DNA from: Gigaspora rosea
Lineage: Eukaryota; Glomeromycota; Glomeromycetes; Diversisporales; Gigasporaceae
Assembly: GCA_003550325.1 (NCBI GenBank)
Contig: QKWP01001959.1
Location: 4,586 to 68,585, forward strand
Length of the DNA stretch: 64,000 nt
Direction: 5' to 3'
The notes beneath the pieces are model-generated. The model searched no databases, was not told the DNA's origin, and saw nothing but the letters and a program-made list of their open reading frames with translations. The position numbers and the translations under genes were made by a program. This document shows positions 34,120-45,526 of the stretch, one piece after another (positions within the stretch are counted from its first letter, which is position 1; every line of letters begins with the position of its first letter).

Positions 34120-35340
34120 CTGCTTTGGGCGAAAAAATGCATTGGTGTATTAATCAAATCTCCCCATTTTAGCATCACGTTGCAACTAGGACATCTACCA
34201 CTAACTGGTAAACGATCGTTTATACTAGGGATTGGAACCGCCTAAATTCTTAATCGTTTAATCGTTCAACCATTTAATTTGGCCGGCATTAAAATAATTC
34301 CGGCCCACGACCAACATAATTCTGCCCGGAACTATAGAGCAATTTTTAAACGGTTCTAAACTCTAGTTTATACGTAGTAAATAAGTTTGCAAGACAATGA
34401 ACGTGTACATTCATGTTACACGTCAAAGCCAAGCATTTGTAACATATGTTACAATCATTCTTACAAGTGTATTACTATTGAAATCACGCACCAGTAATAC
34501 AAGACTTTTGTGACAAACGTAACAAACCGATTTGTTTTTTATATTCTCTTCATGTTTTTTTAAGTTGATGGGCAAGATGTTGTTTTTTAATGCATAATTT
34601 TAAACCATTTAAATTATATTAATTACAGTCATCCCATTTCACTTAAATTTCATGTTTAACAACTCCGTGATTATAAAGAATAATAAATGTAATATAAAAT
34701 TTACCTCTTGGAATACCATTAACGTAAGCGAAAGCATATTTATCGCCATAACTTCGTTAATAATAATCTTCAAATGAGCCTTGTATAACTTTCGTAATTG
34801 TCCTATGTCAAATACTGGATGAGAAGGATTAACAAGTTCAGCCAAATCTTTAAGAGACATCACAATGTGCAAATGTAGTGACCACCGGCCAAAAGCGTTA
34901 ACCCTTAACATTTCTTTATTGTGTTGTCATTTTTCTGATAATTAGAATTTTGCAAATGTTTGCTAAGATAGGGATGTTGTCACGCCCACTCGAACTATGA
35001 ATTAGAATGACAATCAATCAATTTTGAATAAGTGATGTTTTGACAAGAACACCATCTATGAACTCATGAAAGAAACCTGTAATGCGGCCTTTTTATTAGG
35101 AAATCCATAATTGATCAAACGAATTTTCCTAGGTCAAGAAAGCATTGAGAATCTTGGATGCCAACTCATAACGTAATGCCGATAATAATTAATATATACC
35201 AAGGTCGTTTTGTTTTTGTTCTCTCAGCACCATCACTATTATGTTGTCTTAGACGCTTTTGGGGATCCGGAGTTGTATCTAAGAATATAACATTTTTGTA
35301 ACTACGTAAGCTACATACCAATATAACAGTAATTTTGGTG
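34120..35340 (-). pseudogene. SLX1: SLX1 structure-specific endonuclease pseudogene
   Basis: On the minus strand the pieces of an Slx1 protein appear in order. GIY-YIG domain: 35330-35200 (TTPDPQKRLRQHN, RTKTKRPW), exon 35128-35077 (LINYGFPNKKAALQ) and 34994 onward (FEWA-stop-QHPYLSKHL). The stop is TGA at 34980-34982 where the family has Trp. Next, after a frame change, 34911-34705 gives MLRVNAFGRWSLHLHIV and a linker ending at a GTAAAT donor. The C-terminal RING finger follows (CNMNVHVHCLANLF near 34400; CPSCNVMLKWGDLI near 34185-34145), split by a MITE at 34226-34365 and in more than one frame. Slx1 with Slx4 cuts branched DNA in recombination and rDNA maintenance. The introns remain canonical, so this is a once-functional gene copy, not a processed one. 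The part before TTPDP (residues near Tyr of GIY) is also eroded. Confidence 0.85.
34226..34365. mobile_element. hAT-type MITE (family D), copy 2, inside the SLX1 pseudogene
   Basis: 140 bp with ends TAGGGATTGGAACCG and CGGTTCTAAACTCTA and exact 8-bp duplications GTTTATAC at 34218-34225 and 34366-34373. It sits between the two halves of the former RING-finger coding sequence. Same family as 20717-20874. Confidence 0.93.
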
Positions 35341-36936
35341 GTTTGGGTTCAGAGATCTTATTAAGTATGCACAATCAAAGTCATAGCATATATTTTGAGC
35401 GTTTTTTCTATTTTTCGCGATTTTTTTTTTTTTACGTATTTGGTATAAAAAAATTCATGTGATTGGGTTACGCGATGGTAAAACACAACTGGTCATAACC
35501 CGAGTCGGTATTTTTCTGACCCGGGTCAGAGCTCTACCCCGTGCCCCCACCTACTAATTACACGTTCAAAATCGCGATTGCTAAACGTGTTTGCTAACGT
35601 GTTTGCAGGTCTCAACAATAAACACGTTGACAAAAAAGATATAAACAACAAACACATAGATAAAAAAAGATATAAACAATAAATATGTTGATAAACATGT
35701 CGATGAAAAAAGATATATAAGGGTCATCTTTTTTCCCATTTTCCGTTTTTTTAACTTTTTATTTTTCCCCCCTATACCTATTTAACAGTCGTCGTTTTTG
35801 GAGTATATACAATGGTACGGTTTTTACTCTAACTCGAAGGGAATAACTTGAGTAAAAGCTAGATGAAATGCTTCAAAATGTTGAAGTATTGATGATTCGA
35901 GGAACAACCTGATCTGAAGCTGGGAACTGTGCCACGACTAGTACCGGTGGAAGAGAGATGGGTTGGGGTTCACCTTCCCAACCAACAAGATACACCTCTT
36001 CGTGGTGGTTGGGACAAGTAGAAACTATTGTTTTGAAACCAAGTATCTTGAAATGTTTTTTTTTTTGTTGTTTGTTGGTGATTTATACTGGGTTTGATTC
36101 CCAGCAACGACTATCCCGTCATTTCGTTCGCTTTGATATATAATAATTATAAAAATTGTTATTATTTTTTTAAAGTGAAAATTTCTTTAAATCGAACATT
36201 AAATATAATATAATAATAGAGCTAAATAAATTCAATAGATATACAATCAAAATCTTTGTATAATTTTTATAATAAATATTAACATAAATTAAACCGAATT
36301 TCACGTTTTTGAATTGGCAAAAATTTTCAATTATTTAACGAAAGTGAATTATCTGCTATTCTTGATAAATAACTCATTGGAAGAACGTTTTTAAAATTGA
36401 GGGTGCTTTCAAGCACCTAAAATTAATAGTATAAATTATTCGGTTCATTATCGCAATGAAAAAAAAGATGGTAAAAAACCCCCATTTTTTTTATCAGAGG
36501 TGTGCAACATGATCTTTGGCAATAATAATCATGACGTATCTAATTACTAAAATTTGCCTTATATTTTAGACAGAATGTTAATAGTTAGTCCAAGATTTTA
36601 TTAATTGGTAAAATTTTTTTAGAAAATTCCAATTCCAGATTATAAAAACATAATTAAAATAAACATGAATTAATTAATACTTTAACATAAAAATAAAATG
36701 CGATGAAGAAAATAAAAATTCAATATATAAGTATAATTTAATTGCTTTAAAAAATTTTATATAGAAAATAAATCTAGAATGGACATTTGGACGTGCCTAA
36801 CTATTATTAAAATTCAGATATATAACAATAATCTGATTTTATAATTGTAACATACAAAAGGTAACATTTGTGTGATTCGCCGAATCACCCGGGTCACAGT
36901 TTTTCAAACGGGTTCAATCATTAGCAAAGTCAATTG
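35341..36936. other. Intergenic, mixed composition
   Basis: No gene supported. Near 35500-35535 and 36885-36900 are ACCCGGGTCA-type motifs similar to the ends of family C (15629-16324), probably fragments. Segment 35940-36030 is less AT-rich (GGTTGGGGTTCACCTTCCCA) and could be a remnant of a gene or element I do not recognise. Confidence 0.4.
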
Positions 36937-37500
36937 TTACGCCAGAGCAGCTAAAATTACAACATCACCCACTATTGCAAGACAGCACATACGATTGCGT
37001 GCTTTCTTTTTGAAGTCTTAACACTGCTCAACTCATCTGCTGAATTTCGAACGTTTACAGAAATGTTGGTCATATTACTTTCAATGTTGTCTATAAGTAT
37101 AATCTTTTAATCTATAGTTAATCTATAGTTAATCTATAGGTATAATCAAAAATTAACAGACCTAACATCGATTGTTGTTCTGATACTATTGTTCCTAAAT
37201 CTCGGAAAATTTTGTTCAATTCATTAAGCCCTTGTTCGATCTCCATTCACGTTCTGCAATTAATGATTCATTTGTATTCGACCTCATTATCTAAGACTTG
37301 AAATTGAAGTCGTTGTTGATTGTCTTTTATAAAGGGCTGTGTTTCATGAATAACTACTTCATCGCCTTCATATGCATCATTTCGTACATTATGCGCTTTT
37401 CCTTGTTTTTCTGTGTACTTTCTGAAATTCTGTTAGTCTTTTGAAAATATTTTGTAAGTTTTTGTTGTTCAAGCTTGCGTTGACGCTAGAAAATGTATAA
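36937..37500 (-). pseudogene. Pep12/syntaxin-7-like Qa-SNARE pseudogene
   Basis: Minus-strand translation shows, in order, RQRKLEQQKLTKYFQ, then in a new frame LTEFQKVHRKTRK and a charged linker ending LQFQVLDNEVEY, then SLIAERE in another frame, then the Qa-SNARE core GLNELNKIFRDLGTIVSEQQ continuing across a canonical intron (donor GTCTGT, acceptor TATAG) into SMLDNIESNMTNISVNVRN, and finally in yet another frame a tail-anchor-like hydrophobic stretch CCLAIVGDVVILAALA followed by TAA at 36937. At least four frameshifts are needed. The zero-layer glutamine of a Qa-SNARE is preserved (SEQQS). The family acts in endosome/vacuole fusion. The N-terminal Habc region is missing or too decayed to see. 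A functional copy is presumably elsewhere. Confidence 0.82.
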
Positions 37501-37597
37501 ATATAAGGTTAATTCAAATAAATTTAAATTGCTACTATTTATTAACAATAGTTTATTCTTTGACCACTGGTACCCTCAAAATGTATAAATGTCTTAA

Positions 37598-38082
37598 GGG
37601 TAGAGGGTACTATTTTGAAATTACATATAAACTCAATGGCAAATTTTTTAAAAAAAGGTTTTTATTAAATATAACATTTATAAATTTTTAAATATAATTA
37701 TTGGCTAGGTTTTTCTAATTCCAATACTAGTAAAAATATTAAAATCGGATAAGTATTTAACAAGATATGATCGTTTAAAGATAATGTATTACAAATTTTA
37801 TATGTAAATCAGCCAATCAGAATTAGGAATTTTGTACTACACAAAAAAATTAGGGGTAACCCAAAAAGACTTTGTGATATATGTAAGCACGTTTTCTTGA
37901 AATAATACAGCCCCTAAAATTTAACTATAATAAACAAGAGGTTTTAATCTACAAGCCACAAAATTTTGGCAAAAATTAATTGTGGCTTTAAAAATTTCTA
38001 TTAATGGTATAATTTCTTTATCTATGTAAATCTCAATTTGCCACCAATATCATATGAAAAATGATCGACATACCCTCTACCC
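37598..38082. mobile_element. TTAA-flanked non-autonomous element (family F)
   Basis: 485 bp with inverted ends GGGTAGAGGGTA and TACCCTCTACCC, flanked on both sides by TTAA (37594-37597 and 38083-38086). TTAA duplication is the signature of piggyBac-type transposition; the ends do not start with the usual CCC of piggyBac, so the superfamily is tentative. No coding capacity. It lies just upstream of the NOL11-like gene, with its right end about 155 bp before the start codon. Confidence 0.75.
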
Positions 38083-38236
38083 TTAATATAAATCAAAACT
38101 GCCGTCAAATAATAGATAACTGATGTTGTAACTATGATCAACCAATGAAATCACATCAGCAAAAAAAAAAAAATAAAATCTATAACGGTATACCAAATAT
38201 AAACGATTTTATCTTTGAAAATTTGGATATATTAAA

Positions 38237-41200
38237 ATGACAGCGATAACTTTGAGAGAACCTTTTGAAATAGAACAAAAAATTATTACAAACAAAAATC
38301 AAAATAATTTATTTGATATTGGTGCTAGCCTACCGGTAGAAATTATTTCAAAAACTGTGAATTCTGCTAAAACTATCGATGAAAAAATAATTGACTCGAT
38401 AAATGATGAAAATATTGAAAAATCCTCAATTAATGAACATGATCCTGAGTTAGAAGAAAAAATTCTTATTACTTTCAAAGGATCCGGTATTTCTTTGGTT
38501 TCGGTGAGTTTATCTTTTTATTATACGATTTTTCTTAATTCGATTTTACTTGTTATTATTTATATTTTATCCTTTTTTTTCCCCTTACTTTTCCTTGTTT
38601 CCTTGTTTTCCTTGCTTTCTCATACTTTAATATTGCAGGATGATGGCCGTCAGTTACGTAATTGGCCTATTCCTCCTCAATATTCCGTGATTACTCCCGC
38701 AAAGTGTCTTATAAAGTCTGGTAGATGTTATGTATACGTTATAATTCATTCTGAGTGTGATGGTATAGGTTCAGACAAAGTCATATGGTTCTGGAAGGAT
38801 AGAAAAAAGTCTTTAGATGGTTCCTTGCAAACTAAAAAGAAGGTGTGTGTATTTGAACCTTTAGTATTTTATTTCATTTAATTTGTAATTTATAATTTTA
38901 TTAACATATATATATATTTTAAAGATTAGAGAATTTGAAAGAGAATTATTTTCTCTAGAAATATCTCCTCTTCTTCCAAAAAATGTCATTCTGATAAACA
39001 AAGACGGTTCCTTGTTAGTGGTTAAAAATAATTTGAAGCCTGCCTATAATGATCGTTTTATTGGTATCAAAATTAAAAAAAAACGTGTTGTCGTCTGGTC
39101 AACTATTTTTAACTCTTCCGGTTCATGTGTTCCTACAAACTTATTACCACGTCCATCTTTGGTGGTCCTCACAATTTCGATGAATAAATCTGAGAAAAAC
39201 ATTACTTCTTTATCTTCTAAACATTTTTTTCTATCTTTTACATGTATTAATTGCAATACATTGCGTTATGAGTTTTTGGCTCATTATGCACATTCTGATC
39301 AGGTGTTTATCTTCTTCCACATGCATTTCATGAATAACTGCTATTATTAATATTTACCAATATATAATCTATTTTTTTTTAATAGTCGTCAACTCCTCTA
39401 ACTTTCAATTTTGATCCATTGACTGGGAGATTATTTGTATTATGTAAATTTATCTTGAAATATCTTGAAATATCTTGAAATGTCTTGAAATTGGTTTTTT
39501 AATGTCTCATTAGTGTATTAAATTTATATCTATCCAATTTTAAAAAATTATATATAGTTTCACCTGGCGTGTTAAAAGTGTTTATGATCACTTTTAATGT
39601 TATCGATTCCAAATTTGATATTACATTATCCGAAGTTTATAAATTTGATTTTGATGGACTGTTACCATTCACGGAAAAATGCTTTTCGACAACACAAGGT
39701 GAATGTGCGATAGGGTTTGCTCCTATTTCTGATTCTTATTTGGCTCTTGTTGGAATGCAAAAAACTTCTGTATCAAGTAAGTAACATTAATATATATATA
39801 TATATATATATATTTATTTATTTAATTAATTAATTTATAGTTATACAACTTAAAATTTCTTCTTTACAAATTTAATATGTTAAAAGTCAACAAAGTCTTG
39901 ACCATATGGGATTTACGATATGGAACATTACAAGCAGAGCGCGTGCTTGGCACATTTAAGCAAGAAAACCCTACTGATATTATATCTTCTCCTTCTCTTT
40001 TCAAATTTCAGGTATAGAATTCATCAAAAGTTCTTTCCCATTTATTATAACAAGCTTAATACTTCTACTTTAAATTTTAATATCAGCTTATCGTTGTACC
40101 TGGTAGCAATTTGATAGTATCTACACTATCTGAATCCTTACCAAATAACTCTAATACTTTTAAATTATCTTCATTCCTTTGTCGTTATTATCATGAACCA
40201 ATGACATTGCTACATGCATTAAATCGCATGAAAGATTCATCTGTGTACTTACAATTGGGAAATGGTTTTACTCGAGGGTTTGGTATTACTAGATTTGGTA
40301 TTAATTCGGATAAAAAACTTGTTGGTATTTTATTGTTTCTATTTAATAGTTTCTAAATAATTATATATTAATAATTATATTAATAATTATATTAATAATT
40401 ATATTAATAATTATATTAATAATTATATTAATAATTATATTAATAATTATATTAATAATTATATTAATATTATAGGATTCATCTAAACATTCTTCTAATG
40501 AATTTTTAAATAATATTGAAAATTATATCAAAGAATTACAAAATGATGAATACAAATTTCTAAAATTCCTTTTTTCCAAATCTCATACAACTGAAGATAT
40601 TAAAAAACGGTTCGAAAAATTTGTGAAAAAAAAAGGTATAAAATCATTTGAATCTTTTTTGAAAACTAATGATATAAATCTTGATCAATATTCGAAATAT
40701 ACTGAATATTGGAAGCGTAATAAGAAAACTTTTAAAAAACATAAAAGTTCAAAATCTGTAAATATTTATGAAGAAGATGATGATGATGATAATTTTGATT
40801 TTGATGATTATAATAATTATCAAAAATGGTTTGATTTATGGAAAGAATGGGATGTCAAAACAGATGAATCAAGAAAAAATATTATTGATAGAGAAAAAGT
40901 ATGTGAATATCTTGAGGTAAATATCTTTATAGTTATTTATTAATTTTATTTGTTAATTTTATTTGTTAATTTTATTTGATATTTATTGATTTATGAAATT
41001 TTTTAGTCTGGAGAAAAACAAAAACCAGAATTGTCTTATTATTTTATTCAAACAGTTATCGAATATTGTTTATCTAAAAATCCAGATGGTACTCCAAATT
41101 TAAATTGTTGGGTACCAGAGATTATTCAATATTTTATTAAATCAAAAATGATATCAAATAATGTTGTAAAGAGTGGAATTATTAAAGCTTTAATAGAAAG

Positions 41201-42171
41201 GGAGGCATGGGTAATTTTTAAAATTTATTACTATATTATTATTATCTGTTATATAAAACATTATTTCATGTTTAATAATATATATATATTTGTAAATTTT
41301 TATTACAGGATTTAATCAAATTAGCTCTCTATTTTATGAAAGATGTTCCCGAAGATGATCTTGTATATCTACTTAAATATATAATTTCGAGTGAAACAAA
41401 AACATTTTCAATTGGTAGTATACTTAGATATCTTATTACAACTCCAAAAAATGATAATATGATGGTATGGAGTTTACGTCAATTAACAGAAGATGAAGTA
41501 ATGATTGTAATAAAAATATTATATGGTTGGATTGAAAAATATGACCAAACAGAATTTGTAAGAGAAGTTTTATCAACAAAAGAAGGATCTCAACTAAGAA
41601 TGCATGAATTTCATAAAGATGCAAATAAATTACCTGAGTTTCATAAAGTAAGTAATCTTATAAATATAATATAATATAATAATATTATTATATTATACTT
41701 ATATTATATTATATTATATTACATTATATTATATTATATATTATATTACATTATATTATATTATATATTATATTATATTTAATATTATCAATGACTAACA
41801 TTGATTGTTTATGCAAAAAGCTTTTAGAATTTTTGACTCTATTACTGGATGTCCACTTTACGACTCTAATTATGAATTCAAACATACATCCATTATTATC
41901 TCGATTAGCCAATCGTATTGCATGTGATGTATCATTATATGAAACATTAGAGTCAATGCGTGGTTGTCTTGAATCTTACCATAACAAATATTTGAAACAA
42001 AATAATCTTAAAAAGATTGAGAATATAAGACGTGGAAAACTACATTCATATATGAAGGATGCTGACTTACCGGAATATTCTGTGGAATTATTTACATTTT
42101 ATGGTGATAATAATCCTCAATTAGAAGAGATTCAATTTGAGAATGGAATACAAATAGAATCTGAGCTTTGA
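38237..42171 (+). CDS. NOL11/Utp8-like nucleolar protein (t-UTP component)
   Basis: Exons: 38237-38503, 38639-38842, 38925-39302, 39386-39443, 39558-39776, 39887-40011, 40087-40320, 40476-40916, 41007-41210, 41309-41647, 41821-42171; 2820 nt, 939 aa (human NOL11 719, yeast Utp8 713). This family belongs to the t-UTP part of the small-subunit processome, needed for rDNA transcription and early 18S rRNA processing in the nucleolus. The N-terminal two thirds are a beta-propeller-like region (FDPLTGRLFVL, SDSYLALVG, NKVLTIWDLRYGTL). The most diagnostic part is the C-terminus: LLEFLTLLLDVHFTTLIM, LYETLESMRGCLESYH and YSVELFTFYG match NOL11. The middle carries an acidic, Lys-rich linker (around residues 480-560) that explains the extra length. 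Orthology is inferred from pattern, not from alignment scores. The exon 7 donor (GTTGGT) and the last acceptor (AAAAAG) are weak but are the only frame-keeping choices. Confidence 0.8.
40340..40470. repeat. 15-bp minisatellite filling an intron
   Basis: About eight tandem copies of a unit close to TTATATTAATAATTA occupy most of intron 7 of the NOL11-like gene, with almost no variation between copies. Confidence 0.9.
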
Positions 42172-45100
42172 AAATTAATGCTTTATTAGTATTTTTTGGA
42201 TTCAAATAGATTTTCTATTTATATATATATATATATATTTTTTTTTTTTTTAATCAGAAATTTATAAATAGTTGTTTCAGCTATTCCTATTTATCCCTAT
42301 GGTACTTTTTTTTTTTGGTTTATTTAATTAAAAGTTTGTATTCATTATACAATGGGTTCTTTAATTGACCCTAAAAATTTTCTCTGTTAATATATTGTAG
42401 TATCAATTTAATTAATATCAAGATGATATATTGACTTTTCTATGTATGAAAAAAAATCTTTTTTTTTTTTTTTTGAGATGTAATGCTAACTGTTTAATTT
42501 TTAAATAACAAAAATGTTAAAAGAATTTAAAAAATCATCTATTTGGGTCAATCCGTAACATTATGAGTATTTGGGCAAAATTTTTTAAATTGAAATATCC
42601 AAGAATTGTAATAAATTGTTATATGGTATTGTGTGACAAGACTTGTGCTAATGGCAGAGTATTTACTCAAGAATATGGTCCAATGAATTATCAAAGTTTG
42701 ATCAAAAGTGCCCGAATACTCATAACGGTTACTGATTATATATAATAATTAGTATAATTTAAGTTGGATTTTTTTCATAGAAAACAAATATAATAAATCT
42801 TTTTTCGAAGAAGCAAAAGGCAATCATTTTTTACCAAGAAATATCCATGTATATAATATAATAAATATAATACGATAGGAAATCCACTTTTATATATAAA
42901 AAACATAATATTTCACCCTAGCAACTCGGGTTTCACCCTGCTCTACTATTATTATGTATGCGAAATCGAGCAACCATGAGGTCTATAAAAATAATATAGC
43001 ATAAAGCACATTTCATTTAGGACATTGAATCTATATAACTTGACGAAAAAATATCTTTTATTTATCTTTTATTAAAATAAACGTTATGGAGAAAGAATAA
43101 AATGTTATCACATGATAAGTGATCAATTTCTATTTTCTAATGTACAATTTACAACTTTCTAAAATCCAAAAAAATAAAGGAAGCTACATGTCTCTATGTC
43201 TTAATATCTCAACCGTATTGATGAGTGAAATACCTCCGATTCAAAATAAAAAGACTCAGATAAATGTCTTAATATTTCAACACGTATTGATGAGTTAAAT
43301 ATCTCGGAATTATTCCTTTCGAACACCTTGCCAAACATTTGAAACGCGTACAAGAATCCCTAGAATCAAATTCAGACATAGAAAACGAATACATCAACCA
43401 AGAAGAACAGCAATCAAATTCAAAATAAAAAGACTCAGAGGTAATATACACGATGATAATAATATCGTTTTCTAACTTATTTCTACTGAAATGTTTCTAA
43501 AACTATGACAACCACGTGATATAAGGTATCATAATGGTGATTTATTCGCTCTAAGAACTCTAAAAGAATTTCAGAATCTCATTAATTCCCTCCAAATACT
43601 CTTGATCATTTCTTTTTTTGACCCAAATAAAAAATTAATATCATTGAATAATAAAAAAAATTATAATAAGTAATCATAAAAAAAGAGTCTTTACACAATG
43701 ATTTTTCTATTTGTAATAAAAGAGAAAATAGAATTATTCACCTAAGTCAATAGTACATTTTCGTATGAAAGACATGAGAGATCTTGTCTTATCTATATAA
43801 CTTTTAAAATATGCTTTACACTAAATCACGAATCTTGTAATTATATCTATTGACTTTCACTCTAAAAAAAAAAATAGTTCAATATGTTTCAACATCATAC
43901 GTGGTTTGTGTCAAACATGTATCTTATTCATCATTAAATCTCTGAGCAACACAAACGGACGAGATCATTGACAACTGAGAAGAATGTTCACTGCTATCAC
44001 TGCTAAAACACTTAATGACTTGACATAACTTTGTAAAAAAAACTTACTCTAGATGGTACAAATATCGCAATATCACACCTAGTTCTTCAATATTACGGCC
44101 TCGTCGTAATAAATATTGAATAAATTAATTAGTGAATAGAATTTCGATCACACTTTGCCATTTTTTCGAATATAAAATTCGAAAAGAATGGCAACAAAAA
44201 TAGCTTAAACTTTCTTTTTACAAATTCTTGACTTGAAAAGGTATTTATTTAAAAAGATCCTTCATGGTTTTTGAAAATTTCAAAGTATGTTTTGATAATA
44301 AAAATTATCCTTGTTGTTCTTTATTCCTTGTAATTCATTATATGCTTTTACATATGGTGTTTTTACATTAAGTTTATATATTTTGATAAGAAACCCTTTT
44401 TAGAATGCATCGAAAAACCTATTTATATTTTTTTTCAAAACTTGCTTTATTTCAGTATAAAATGTAGATGATACATATTGTGAATCCAGTTTGATTGACT
44501 TAGCCTCTATGAATTCAAGTTTTAATTTTGACTCAGTCTCGAGTCAGCAATATTAGATTGTATGATTTAAGGACCGAGATCGCGATCCCAATGGGCCGAT
44601 TAACATCCCTAATACTGTATCAATATACAAATTTATTATTTAATCTTATTTCTTTTTATAACTAGATAATCGCATTTCGCATGACTGACGTGAGATAATA
44701 TCACGAGATAAATAAAATGTATGTCTCGTGAAACATTTCGCTACATGATCTCGCGTGCGATGTGCGAAATGTATGCTGGGTTTATCACTGGTTTATTTCG
44801 CTAATGGTAGTTAAATCATCAAAATCGGCCCAGTAAAACTAATAAGTAAACCTTCTTTGGCTCCCAGTTAAAAGTTGTAGAGCTCATTTTTCTGATTCTC
44901 AACATGAACATTTCAATGAGAAGTGCTGATAATAATAATTGTTGAGATTATGTTTCTTTAGGTGAATAATTAATGAAATCTCGAGATACAGTATATAGTT
45001 ACGAACTTCCGTCCAATGAATTCCATTCAGTTAAACTGTGACGAAAATCAAACAGTTCAGTGACATTTTAACCACAGGGAACTATTATACTTTCAGTTAT

Positions 45101-45526
45101 CTTCAAGATCCAGTGAAAGGTCAATTTAATTAATGAATTAAGTCTCTAATATCGTTTTATTTGTAAAAACTTTAGTAATAATTTGAGATTTGTGTTCCGT
45201 AAACACTCGGACACGGGAAAATTGCGTCCTTTAAAAATCGCATGGGCGATTCCGAAATAACGTCCCAAAATAACCATACATTAATGTCACGTGTATAGTT
45301 TAATTTTTTTGATCTCATAACTGATAATACCTTATAATACTGAATTCAAAAATAACGCCCATGGGCGTACGTTATTTCGGTAATAAGATGGAAATTATGT
45401 ACTATCATTGTTACGTACCTGTAACTAGTAATCTGTATTACGTAACACCGATCAAACCGTTTACATATTTATATATAGAAGTTCACACAAATTATCCGGA
45501 TTTTTTAAAATTTCACTTTATAATAT
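42172..45526. other. Intergenic, 3.3 kb, remnants only
   Basis: No intact gene. A 60-codon ORF at 42563-42745 has an ordinary-looking composition but no recognised family. At 43195-43440 there is an imperfect direct duplication (GTATTGATGAGTKAAATA and ATTCAAAATAAAAAGACTCAGA each occur twice), with a short open stretch (IPFEHLAKHLKRVQESLES) that may be the tail of a decayed gene. An imperfect hairpin rich in CATTTCGC/GCGAAATG lies at 44665-44775. Near the right end are an imperfect palindrome AATAACGCCCATGGGCGTAC (45349-45376) and CACGTG (45288-45293), 150-240 bp before the next gene. Confidence 0.45.

Noticed and set aside
40340..40470. CRISPR-like array
   Set aside because: The units are directly adjacent 15-bp copies without spacers inside an intron of a eukaryotic gene.
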